64,000 nt of DNA from Streptomyces clavifer (GTDB lineage Bacteria; Actinomycetota; Actinomycetes; Streptomycetales; Streptomycetaceae): positions 1-64,000 of the forward strand of contig BMWJ01000004.1 of NCBI GenBank assembly GCA_014651175.1. The letters are read 5' to 3'. Shown piece after piece: positions 1 to 7,328 of the stretch (position 1 is its first letter; every line of letters starts with the position of its first letter). Under the pieces are notes generated by a model. The model did no database searches. It worked only from the letters and a program-made list of their open reading frames with translations, and had not been told where the DNA came from. A program made the position numbers and the translations under genes.

Positions 1-250
1 CCTTCGTTCTTGCGTTTCCGACTCTATCAGACTCTTTCGTGTCCGATTCCCGGTCGAAGCGGGCCCCCTGCGAGCAGAGGATTTACGCTTTCCAGTTCTT
101 CGCTTTCGCGTTTCCCTTTCCGGCGAGTCCGACTCTATCAGATCCTTTCGGGCCTGATTCCCAGTCAGTGGGGCTTGTCTTCCCGGCTGTTGGGCCGTTC
201 CGACGCTCAAACTCTAGCGGATTCTCCCGGCGGCTCATAATCGAGCCTTC
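1..250 (-). promoter_or_regulatory. rRNA operon promoter and pre-16S leader (partial)
   Basis: Read on the minus strand, this segment resembles the tandem-promoter and leader region that precedes 16S rRNA in Streptomyces. It carries three TAGAGT hexamers (216-211, 137-132 and 26-21), and ends in the GATAGAGTCGGAAACGC-type text I recall from streptomycete pre-16S leaders. The first hexamer has TTATGA 18 bp upstream (240-235). The other two sit in 39-bp near-repeats (166-128 and 55-17, 33 of 39 identical). The 16S gene itself would lie beyond the left edge. The identification rests on recall of leader sequences plus the promoter pattern. Confidence 0.75.
17..166 (-). repeat. 39-bp imperfect direct repeat in rRNA leader
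   Basis: Positions 17-55 and 128-166 carry the same 39-bp block with six mismatches. Each block contains GGGAATC and ends in GATAGAGTCGGA when read on the minus strand. They look like duplicated promoter or leader units. Confidence 0.8.
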
Positions 251-426
251 GATTTGAATTCCGGCATGCCGAAATTCTCCCCGATGGGAGGTCGTACTGA
301 GTTTGTTTGCCGCATTCGCGGCGGGATCGGCTGCCGCGGCTCCGTACCGGCTCCGTGACAACTCGAAGAACCTTACGGATCGGGGAGGGGCGTGTCAACC
401 CATCCCCGGGAGGCCCTTCGACGCCA

Positions 427-984
427 TCAGGCCAGGTCGGTGAGCCGGCCGCCGGCGTCCGGCTGGGCGTGTTCCACGCGGCGCAGGAGGCGGATCAGGA
501 TCTCGCCCAACGCCCCGCGCTCCTCGCCCTCGAGGTCCTGGAGGAGGTCCTCCTCGAATGCGGTGGCCATACGCATCGCCTCGAGCCACTTCGTACGGCC
601 CTCGTCGGTCAGCTCGACGATGACCCGCACCCTGTTGTTCTCGTCCCTGTCCCGCGTGACCAGGCCTTCGCCCGCCATGCGGTCGATGCGGTGGGTCATG
701 GCGGCGGGCGTCAGCCCCAGCCGCTTGGCGAGCTCGCCCGGGCCCAGCCGGTAGGGGGCGCCTGCCAGGACCAGGGTCTTGAGGACCTCCCACTCGGCGT
801 TGCTGATGCCCAGGGCCGCCAGCTGTCTGCCGTACGCGACGTTCATCCGGCGGTTCAGTCGGCCCAGCGCGGAGACGACCTGTTCGACCTGGGGGTCGAG
901 GTCGCGGAACTCGCGCTGGTAGGCCGCGATCTGCTCGTCGAGGCTCGGCTCCTGGAGCTCGGGCTGCTCGGGGGTGTCAGACAT
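427..984 (-). CDS. MarR-family transcriptional regulator
   Basis: This 185-aa protein is a winged-helix MarR repressor, expected to bind DNA as a dimer in the cytoplasm. After a 45-residue lead with a predicted dimerisation helix, the DNA-binding region runs from about residue 60 to 130. It includes LGISNAEWEVLKTL, a recognition helix at LTPAAMTHRIDRMAGEGLV, and the wing DRDENNRVRVIVELTDEGR. Length and order are normal for the family. It is transcribed divergently from an MFS exporter across about 130 bp that contain a palindromic operator candidate, so it probably controls that exporter and itself. The inducing ligand cannot be read from sequence. The rRNA promoter region lies immediately downstream. 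Confidence 0.93.
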   Translation of the reverse strand: MSDTPEQPELQEPSLDEQIAAYQREFRDLDPQVEQVVSALGRLNRRMNVAYGRQLAALGISNAEWEVLKTLVLAGAPYRLGPGELAKRLGLTPAAMTHRIDRMAGEGLVTRDRDENNRVRVIVELTDEGRTKWLEAMRMATAFEEDLLQDLEGEERGALGEILIRLLRRVEHAQPDAGGRLTDLA

Positions 985-1041
985 GGCGGGCAGTATCGCA
1001 CGCTCCCCATCGGCTTCGAAGTCCTTCGAGCTATAGCGTTG

Positions 1042-1067
1042 AGACTCTAAGTTTAGTGCTAAAGTCT
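1042..1067. promoter_or_regulatory. Candidate MarR operator between marR and MFS genes
   Basis: The divergent spacer holds TTTAGTGCTAAA (1052-1063), a dyad with 5-bp arms around TG. It is nested in AGACT (1042-1046) and AGTCT (1063-1067), which form a second dyad. This is much more AT-rich than its surroundings and lies between the two start codons, as expected of a MarR operator controlling both genes. Confidence 0.6.
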
Positions 1068-1114
1068 ACGAGTCTGATTTCTTCAACGTTCTCCAAGTCT
1101 TGAGGTAGGTGAGT

Positions 1115-2425
1115 GTGACCAGGGAAATGGGTGCAGCGCTGCGGCGGATCCAGGTGGGGAGCGCGCTGAGCGCGTTCGGCCTCGGGTTCACCGTCCCGTA
1201 TCTGTACGTCTACGTGGCGCAGGTACGGGATCTTGGTGCCGGTACGGCAGGTGTCGTACTGGCTGTCTTCGCCATGGCAGCGCTGGCCGTACTGCCGTTC
1301 ACCGGTCGGACCATCGACCGGCGCGGCCCCTTGCCCGTGCTGATCGTCGCCGCTGGCACGGCGGCCGTGGGCGCGGCCGCTCTGGGCGTGTCGAACAGCG
1401 TGACGACCGCTGTCCTCTCCGCCGCGGTCCTCGGCGCGGGTACGGCGGTCATGCAGCCGGCGCTCGCCACGATGCTGGTGTGGTGCACGAACGCCTCCAC
1501 CCGTACGCGCGCCTTCGCCATGCAGTTCTTCCTGCAGAACCTCGGTCTCGGCATCGGCGGGCTGGTCGGCGGTCAGCTGGTCGACGTCGGCCGGCCGTCC
1601 AGCTTCACCCTGTTGTTCCTCATCGAAGCGGTGATGTTCGTCGTGCTCGGCGTGGTCGCCGCCACCGTGCGCATGCCCCGCGCCGCCTCCGTGCCCGGGG
1701 CCGTGCCTGCCGACGGCTCCGCGCCCAAGGCAGGCCTCCGGGTGCTGCTGTCGCACAAGGCGATGGTGCAGCTGTGCGTCCTGGGCTTCGTGATCTTCTT
1801 CGCCTGCTACGGGCAGTTCGAGTCCGGCCTCGCGGCCTACGGGACAGAGGCCGCCGGGATCGAACCGTCGACCCTCGGCATCGCGCTGGCCGCCAACACC
1901 GCGGTCATCGTCGCCGCGCAGTTCGTCGTGCTGCGCCTCGTTGAGCGCCGGCGGCGCAGCCGGGTCATCGCGTGGGTCGGCCTGATCTGGGCGTTCGCCT
2001 GGATCGTGGCCGGCTACGCGGGTATCGGGCACGGCAGCCAGACCATGGCGACGGCCGCGATGATCTCGACGTACGCGTTGTTCGGGCTCGGTGAGGCGAT
2101 GCTGTCGCCGACCGTCGCGCCGCTCGTCGCCGATCTGGCCCCGGAGGCCATGGTCGGTCAGTACAACTCGGCCTTCGCGCTGGTGAAGCAGCTGGCCCTG
2201 GCGGTCGGACCGGCCGTGGGCGGGCCCATGGGGGCGTCGCTGCACGGGCCGTACATCGTGACGTTCGTGCTGTTCTCGCTCGGCATCACCGTGGTTGCCC
2301 TGAAGCTCGGTCGGCAGCTCACCCCCGTGCAGGACAAACCGTCGCTCGTGACGGCGCCCTCGCGGGTGGTGGCCGTGTCACTTCCGGAGAGCGAGCCGGT
2401 CGCCGTACCCGCCGCCGCTCGCTGA
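1115..2425 (+). CDS. MFS transporter (drug:H+ antiporter type)
   Basis: A proton-coupled major-facilitator exporter of about 436 aa with roughly twelve hydrophobic segments. The first half contains the family's conserved loop between helices 2 and 3 (TGRTIDRRGPLPVL, near residues 65-78). A long central loop of about 20 Ala/Pro-rich residues (near 190-210) separates the halves. The C-terminal 30 residues are hydrophilic. I prefer the GTG at 1115 over the in-frame GTG at 1109, because GAGG at 1102-1105 then lies 9 nt upstream instead of 3. The divergent MarR gene is the likely regulator. The substrate is unknown; multidrug or metabolite export is inferred from the family and pairing. Confidence 0.88.
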   Translation: MTREMGAALRRIQVGSALSAFGLGFTVPYLYVYVAQVRDLGAGTAGVVLAVFAMAALAVLPFTGRTIDRRGPLPVLIVAAGTAAVGAAALGVSNSVTTAVLSAAVLGAGTAVMQPALATMLVWCTNASTRTRAFAMQFFLQNLGLGIGGLVGGQLVDVGRPSSFTLLFLIEAVMFVVLGVVAATVRMPRAASVPGAVPADGSAPKAGLRVLLSHKAMVQLCVLGFVIFFACYGQFESGLAAYGTEAAGIEPSTLGIALAANTAVIVAAQFVVLRLVERRRRSRVIAWVGLIWAFAWIVAGYAGIGHGSQTMATAAMISTYALFGLGEAMLSPTVAPLVADLAPEAMVGQYNSAFALVKQLALAVGPAVGGPMGASLHGPYIVTFVLFSLGITVVALKLGRQLTPVQDKPSLVTAPSRVVAVSLPESEPVAVPAAAR

Positions 2426-2432
2426 GCCGGCG

Positions 2433-2459
2433 TCCCTCCCCGGCTCAGCCGGGGAGGGA
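2433..2459. terminator. Bidirectional hairpin terminator
   Basis: A 12-bp perfect stem (TCCCTCCCCGGC / GCCGGGGAGGGA) with a TCA loop lies between the convergent MFS and SpoIIE genes. On the minus strand the loop is the TGA stop codon of the SpoIIE gene. There is no T-tract, as is usual in streptomycetes. Confidence 0.75.
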
Positions 2460-4106
2460 GAACTCGCACCACACCGCCTTGCCGCCGCCCGGGGTGCGCC
2501 TGCTGCCCCAGGACGAGGCGATCGTCGCGACGATGGAGATCCCGCGTCCCGCCTCGTCCGCGGGTTCGGCGCGGCGGCGGCGCGGCAGGTGGTCGTCGCC
2601 GTCCGTCACCTCGATGATCAGTCGCCGGTCGGTGCGGCGCAGGCCGAGCCGCATGGGCGGGGTGCCGTGTTGGAGGGAGTTCGCCACGAGTTCGCTCGCG
2701 GCGAGGACCCCCAGATCGCACAGCTCCATGGGGAAGCGCCAGGAAGCCAGGACTCCGGTGGCGAAGGCCCGGGCCCGGGGCGCCGCCTCGATGCCGCCGA
2801 GCAGTTCGAGCGAGGCGTTGTGGAACAGCTCCGCGCTCGCGCCCGTGCGGGCCGGGTGCTGGACGACGAGCACCGCCACGTCGTCGTCGTGCTCCGCGGT
2901 CACTCCCAGGGAACGGATGAGGCGGTCGCAGACCACCTGGGGCGACCCCTTGGCGCCGGACAGGGCGCGCTCCAGGGAAGCGACGCCCTCGTCGATGCCC
3001 TCCCTGCGGCGCTCCACCAGTCCGTCCGTGTAGAGAACGGCCGTCGAGCCGGGCGGGAGCGCGATCGTCCCGGAGGTGTGGACCCATCCGCCCGTGCCGA
3101 GCGGAGGTCCGGTGGGCTCCTCCGCTCGGTGGACCGTGCCGTCCTCGTCGCACACGAGGATCGGGAGGTGGCCGGCGGAGGCGTAGACGAGGTGGCCCTC
3201 GTTGGGGTCGTGGACCGCGTAGGCGCAGGTGGCGATCTGGCTCGCGTCGATCTCGGCCGCGAGGACGTCCAGGAGCTGCAGCACCTCGTGCGGCGGCAGG
3301 TCGAGGCGGGCGTAGGCGCGGACGGCGGTGCGCAGCTGGCCCATGACGGCGGCGGCTCGGACGCCGCGTCCCATCACGTCTCCGATGACGAGCGCGGTGC
3401 GGCCCGCACCGAGGGTGATGACGTCGTACCAGTCGCCGCCGACCGCCGCGTCCGTGCCGCCCGGCTGGTACGTGGCGGCGATCCGCAGGTCGTCGGGCTG
3501 TTCGAGCTCCTGCGGGAGCAGGGAGCGCTGGAGGGTGACGGCGGTGTCGCGGTGGCGGCGCTCGCTGGCCCGGAGCCGCTCGGCGGCTTCGGCGTGGTCG
3601 GTGACGTCGGTGACGTAGACGAGCACACCCGCCCCGTCCGCGCTCTCCGGGTCGCCGGCGGCCACCGGGGTGCAGGTCGCGGTGTAGGAGCTGCCCGTGA
3701 GGGTCTTGCGGGACTTGACCGTACGGGGCGTGCCGCTGCGCAGGACCTGGTCCATGAGGGGCAGCAGGCTGAGCTCGGACAGCTCGGGCATGGCCTCGGC
3801 AGCGGGTACGCCGCAGGGGCGTGGGCCGAAGGCCGCCGTGTACGCGTCGTTGACGTACGTGACGCGGTGGTCGGGGCCGTGGAGCAGCGCGACGGGGGCG
3901 GGCAGCCGGCCGAGGATCTCGCGGGCGGAGAGGGAATCGAGGGAGGGTCCGGGCTCGGAGGGCTCCGCCGTGTCGTCCGGTGGCGTGGGTTCGGTCCTGG
4001 GCTGTACGGACTCGGCGCGGGCGGCGGGTACGGAGCTGTGGTCGTCCCGCGCGGCGGCTCGGCGCTGCGTTCCGGGAAGGCGGGCACTCCAGCGCGTGAA
4101 GTTCAC
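2445..4106 (-). CDS. PAS-SpoIIE phosphatase-HATPase signalling protein
   Basis: A 553-aa cytosolic multidomain regulator. Residues about 60-175 form a PAS sensor (VTYVNDAYTAAFG near residue 83). Residues about 190-405 form a PP2C/SpoIIE serine phosphatase with VGGDWYDVI, VIGDVMGRG, YASAGHLP, YTDGLVE and DDDVAVLVV metal-site motifs. Residues about 420-553 form a GHKL-type anti-sigma kinase domain with ASELVANSLQHG (N-box) and GRGISIV (G-box). Such proteins act in partner-switching networks, dephosphorylating an anti-anti-sigma factor and/or phosphorylating it through the kinase domain. No partner gene is adjacent. The start is GTG at 4106, with GAGG 11 nt upstream. It is convergent with the MFS gene. 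Confidence 0.92.
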   Translation of the reverse strand: MNFTRWSARLPGTQRRAAARDDHSSVPAARAESVQPRTEPTPPDDTAEPSEPGPSLDSLSAREILGRLPAPVALLHGPDHRVTYVNDAYTAAFGPRPCGVPAAEAMPELSELSLLPLMDQVLRSGTPRTVKSRKTLTGSSYTATCTPVAAGDPESADGAGVLVYVTDVTDHAEAAERLRASERRHRDTAVTLQRSLLPQELEQPDDLRIAATYQPGGTDAAVGGDWYDVITLGAGRTALVIGDVMGRGVRAAAVMGQLRTAVRAYARLDLPPHEVLQLLDVLAAEIDASQIATCAYAVHDPNEGHLVYASAGHLPILVCDEDGTVHRAEEPTGPPLGTGGWVHTSGTIALPPGSTAVLYTDGLVERRREGIDEGVASLERALSGAKGSPQVVCDRLIRSLGVTAEHDDDVAVLVVQHPARTGASAELFHNASLELLGGIEAAPRARAFATGVLASWRFPMELCDLGVLAASELVANSLQHGTPPMRLGLRRTDRRLIIEVTDGDDHLPRRRRAEPADEAGRGISIVATIASSWGSRRTPGGGKAVWCEFSLPG

Positions 4107-4334
4107 GGAAATTCTGGCCTCGTGTGTCGGTCTGGTCCGCTCGGGCGAGCTCTTCGTCGGCCGGTACCTGTGCCGGTCGTTGCCGTTCGTCTGCCGGTAC
4201 GTCTGCCGGGTCGGGGTACCGGGGCGGTCCCCCGGGAAGGCGCGGCCGGGTCTCTTCGTGCTGGTGGTCTTCGCTGCCGGTCACTGTAGGTGACTGCCGG
4301 GCGGGTCACTCTCTGCAGGTGTGGGCCCACCTAT

Positions 4335-4355
4335 GGTCACACGTCCAGTGTGACC
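4335..4355. promoter_or_regulatory. Inverted repeat upstream of the SpoIIE gene
   Basis: GGTCACAC-gtcca-GTGTGACC is a perfect 8-bp inverted repeat, about 230 bp upstream of the SpoIIE start and 145 bp past the ndh stop. The arms are spaced 13 bp centre to centre, as expected of a dimeric repressor site. The rest of the 394-bp intergenic stretch (4107-4500) shows no gene. Confidence 0.45.
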
Positions 4356-4500
4356 GACCGTACTGACAGTTGTCGTGGGGCGGTCGGTTCGCCCGGCGGT
4401 CCGCGGCGTTCCCCCGGCGGTCGGGGGTGCCCTGCGGCGGTGGTCGGAGGAGGTGCCGGCGGTGGTGCGGAAGGAAGGTGTGCCGGCCCGGGGCGGCGGA

Positions 4501-5967
4501 TCAGCCGGATGTCTTCGGCGGGCCGTCGTCGTCCTCGGGCGGATTGCCTCCGGGCCGCGCGCCGTTCCCCTCGCTCCCCGGGCGGAGGTGTGCGTGCCCG
4601 CCGGCAGCGAGCGCGAATTCGGCGCGCGGGTGCTCGAGTGAGCCGAGGGAGACGATCTCGCGCTTGAACAGTCCGGCGAGGGTCCACTCGGCGAGGACGC
4701 GGGCCTTCCGGTTGAACGTGGGCACCCGGCTGAGGTGGTAGACGCGGTGCATCAGCCACGCCGGATACCCCTTGAGCTTGCGGCCGTAGACGTGGGCGAC
4801 GCCCTTGTGCAGGCCGAGCGAGGCGACGGATCCGGCGTAGGAGTGCCGGTAGTCCTTCGCGGGCCGTCCGGCGAGCGTGGCGAGGATGTTGTCGGCGAGG
4901 ACCTTGGCCTGCCGCACCGCGTGCTGGGCGTTCGGCGCGGTTTCCCTGCCGGGCTCCGAGGACGTGAGGTCGGGTACCGCCGCCGCGTCGCCGGCCGCCC
5001 AGGCGTGTTCGACGCCGTCGACGCGGAGCGCGGCGGTACAGCGCAGCCGGCCGCGCTCGGTGAGGGGCAGGTCGGTGGCGGCGAGCAGGGGTGCGGGTTT
5101 GACGCCCGCGGTCCACACGAGGGTGCGGGTCGGGAAGCGGGAGCCGTCGCTGAGGACCGCGGTACGGGCCTCGCAGCTGTCGAGCCTGGTGTCGAGCCGG
5201 ACGTCGATGTTGCGGCCCCGCAGCTCCCGGACGGCGTACTTGCCCATCGCCTCGCCGACCTCGGGCAGGATGCGGCCGGTCGCCTCGACCAGGATCCATC
5301 GCAGGTCCGTGGGCTTGATGTTGTGGTAGTACCGCGAGGTGTAGCGGGCCATGTCCTCCAGCTCGGCGAGCGCCTCGACGCCCGCGTACCCGCCACCGAC
5401 GAACACGAAGGTGAGGGCCGCGTCGCGGATGGCGGGGTCCCGGGTCGCGGAGGCGATGTCCATCTGCTCGATGACGTGGTTGCGCAGGCCGATGGCCTCC
5501 TCGACGGTCTTGAAGCCGATGCCGAAGTCGGCGAGGCCGGGGACCGGGAGGGTGCGCGAGACGGACCCGGGCGCGATGACGACCTCGTCGTACGGGATCT
5601 CGACGGCGCCGGTGCCGTCCTCTCCGGTGGCGAGCGTCGTGACGGTCGCGGTGCGTTTGGCGTGGTCGATGCGCTCCGCCTCACCGATGACGATCGTGCA
5701 GTGCTTCAGGACCCGGCGCAGCGGTACGACGACGTGGCGGGGCGAGATCGAACCGGCCGCGGCTTCGGGCAGGAACGGCTGGTACGTCATGTAGGGCTCC
5801 GGCGTGACCACCACGATCTCGGCCTCGCCGCTCTTCAGTCTCTGCCGCAGCTTCCGCTGGAGACGCAGTGCGGTGTACATCCCGACGTAACCGCCGCCGA
5901 CGACGAGAATGCGTACACGAGGCCTGGTGTCGGGGGTCGTCCCCCGGGAATCTGGAGCCATCACCAT
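4501..5967 (-). CDS. ndh: Type II NADH dehydrogenase (NDH-2)
   Basis: A single-subunit, non-proton-pumping NADH:quinone oxidoreductase that would sit on the inner membrane face and pass electrons to menaquinone. The N-terminal FAD-binding Rossmann fold is clear at ILVVGGGYVGMYTALRL. The quinone-site region PYMTYQPFLPEAAAG follows, and the second NADH Rossmann fold is FVFVGGGYAGVEALAEL near residue 195. The FAD-closing motif AWAAGDAAAVPD is near residue 325. The C-terminal third holds the membrane-anchoring helices (YPAWLMHRVYHLSRVP). About 488 aa, slightly long because of a hydrophilic tail of about 40 residues. I take ATG 5967; an upstream ATG at 6000 is in frame but less likely. Confidence 0.92.
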   Translation of the reverse strand: MVMAPDSRGTTPDTRPRVRILVVGGGYVGMYTALRLQRKLRQRLKSGEAEIVVVTPEPYMTYQPFLPEAAAGSISPRHVVVPLRRVLKHCTIVIGEAERIDHAKRTATVTTLATGEDGTGAVEIPYDEVVIAPGSVSRTLPVPGLADFGIGFKTVEEAIGLRNHVIEQMDIASATRDPAIRDAALTFVFVGGGYAGVEALAELEDMARYTSRYYHNIKPTDLRWILVEATGRILPEVGEAMGKYAVRELRGRNIDVRLDTRLDSCEARTAVLSDGSRFPTRTLVWTAGVKPAPLLAATDLPLTERGRLRCTAALRVDGVEHAWAAGDAAAVPDLTSSEPGRETAPNAQHAVRQAKVLADNILATLAGRPAKDYRHSYAGSVASLGLHKGVAHVYGRKLKGYPAWLMHRVYHLSRVPTFNRKARVLAEWTLAGLFKREIVSLGSLEHPRAEFALAAGGHAHLRPGSEGNGARPGGNPPEDDDGPPKTSG

Positions 5968-6300
5968 CCCATGACGCACCGGAGTCCGGCGTTTGTCCAC
6001 AGGCCCGTCAAATTGTGTGACCGGAGCTCTTCGATCACCCGGCGGGGATCAATCACCCTGTATCACGGCAGCGTTGCAGGTCAGGCAGGGCGGCAAGGCA
6101 GGCGGGCATGGGGTGAATCAGGGTTCAACCGGTCCTTGCTCCGATCGGGGGGCGCTCCGTGCGGAACTACCCTCTTCTGAATTGAGCCGGGCTCAACTAT
6201 GTTCGTACCCCGTCGGGGTGTCTGGTTCGGACGGTGATCCGCACACCGGCTCACACGGCGGGGAAGTCTCCGGGGGGAGACGTCATAACCGGGGGAAGTT
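5968..6300. other. Divergent promoter region between ndh and tetR
   Basis: 333 bp with no credible gene. It contains the palindrome TTGAGCC-G-GGCTCAA at 6182-6196, followed by an AT-rich CAACTATGTT that could be a -10. The TetR start at 6301 is preceded by GGGGGAAG. Confidence 0.7.
6182..6196. promoter_or_regulatory. Palindromic operator candidate (TTGAGCCGGGCTCAA)
   Basis: A perfect 15-bp palindrome with one central base, 105 bp upstream of the TetR gene and 215 bp upstream of ndh on the other strand. Size and symmetry suit a TetR-type site. A TATGTT hexamer lies just downstream. Confidence 0.55.
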
Positions 6301-7107
6301 ATGCACATTCAGGATCTGCATGGGCAGAGCGCTGTCACCTCTTCTGTGGAGGGCCACGGGCGGTTGAGCCCCGTAGGAGCGCTCGCGACGGTCGCTGGGG
6401 GTGGACCGGTGGGGAGCACGGGCCGCTCGGCGCCGCTCCGCGTGGACGCGCAGCGCAATCTGGAACACGTGCTGCGAGCGGCACGTGAGGTGTTCGGCGA
6501 GCTGGGGTACGGCGCGCCGATGGAGGACGTGGCGCGCCGCGCCCGGGTCGGGGTCGGCACGGTCTACCGGCGTTTCCCGAGCAAGGACGTGCTGGTGCGC
6601 CGGATAGCCGAGGAGGAGACCTCGCGGCTCACCGACCAGGCGCGGTCGGCTCTGGGGCAGGAGGACGAGCCCTGGTCGGCGCTGTCCCGTTTCCTTCGGA
6701 CGTCGGTGGCCTCGGGTGCGGGCCGGCTGCTGCCGCCGCAGGTGCTGCGGGTCGGGGCCGACGCGGAGGACGCGTCCGCCGCGCCGGGCTCGGCGGACGG
6801 CGAGACGCGGGTTCCGCATCAGCGGCAGGGCGTGGGGCAGGCCGATCTCAGGGTGGTCGCACCGCGCTCCGCCGCCGAGGCGGGCCTCGACGACGACTCC
6901 GGTGCGGCCGAGCTCCTCGAGGTCGTGGGGAGACTGGTGGGCCGGGCCCGGGAGTCGGGTGAGCTGCGCGGCGACGTGACCGTGGCGGACGTGCTGCTGG
7001 TCATCGCCACGGCGGCACCGGCGCTGCCGGATCCCGCGCATCAGGCCGCGGCCTCGGCACGGCTGCTGGACATCCTGCTGGAGGGTCTGCGCTCCCGGCC
7101 CGCGTAG
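6301..7107 (+). CDS. TetR-family transcriptional regulator
   Basis: A 268-aa DNA-binding repressor. A poorly conserved 45-residue N-terminal extension precedes the TetR helix-turn-helix: LRAAREVFGELGYG, MEDVARRARVGVGTVYRRFPSKDVLV (about residues 55-100). The C-terminal ligand-binding domain has an Ala/Gly/Asp-rich insert around residues 155-185 (roughly ADAEDASAAPGSADGETR), which makes it longer than the usual 200 aa. The start ATG at 6301 has GGGGGAAG 3-8 nt upstream. A later start near residue 40 would also give a full domain. It lies divergent to NDH-2, so regulation of respiration is possible but not shown. Confidence 0.9.
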   Translation: MHIQDLHGQSAVTSSVEGHGRLSPVGALATVAGGGPVGSTGRSAPLRVDAQRNLEHVLRAAREVFGELGYGAPMEDVARRARVGVGTVYRRFPSKDVLVRRIAEEETSRLTDQARSALGQEDEPWSALSRFLRTSVASGAGRLLPPQVLRVGADAEDASAAPGSADGETRVPHQRQGVGQADLRVVAPRSAAEAGLDDDSGAAELLEVVGRLVGRARESGELRGDVTVADVLLVIATAAPALPDPAHQAAASARLLDILLEGLRSRPA

Positions 7108-7328
7108 GCGGGTGCCCCGTTACCGGACGGGTCCGGCCGGTGTCCGTCCTTCCCGGGACGGGCTCACCGGACGGACCTGCCGGGCGGACGCCCCTACGGC
7201 CGCGGGGTGCCGGTACTCCCTCCAAGGAGTGATGCCGCGCGCCTCACCCACGGGAAAACACCCCGGACGAGTGGTTGCCCGGGCCGAGGGTTCGCTGCGG
7301 CGGGGCCCTGTGGCACTCTGGCCCCGGT

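Noticed and set aside
4107..4500. Small gene between SpoIIE and ndh
   Set aside because: Frames in this stretch have no ribosome site or domain. It is treated as regulatory DNA.
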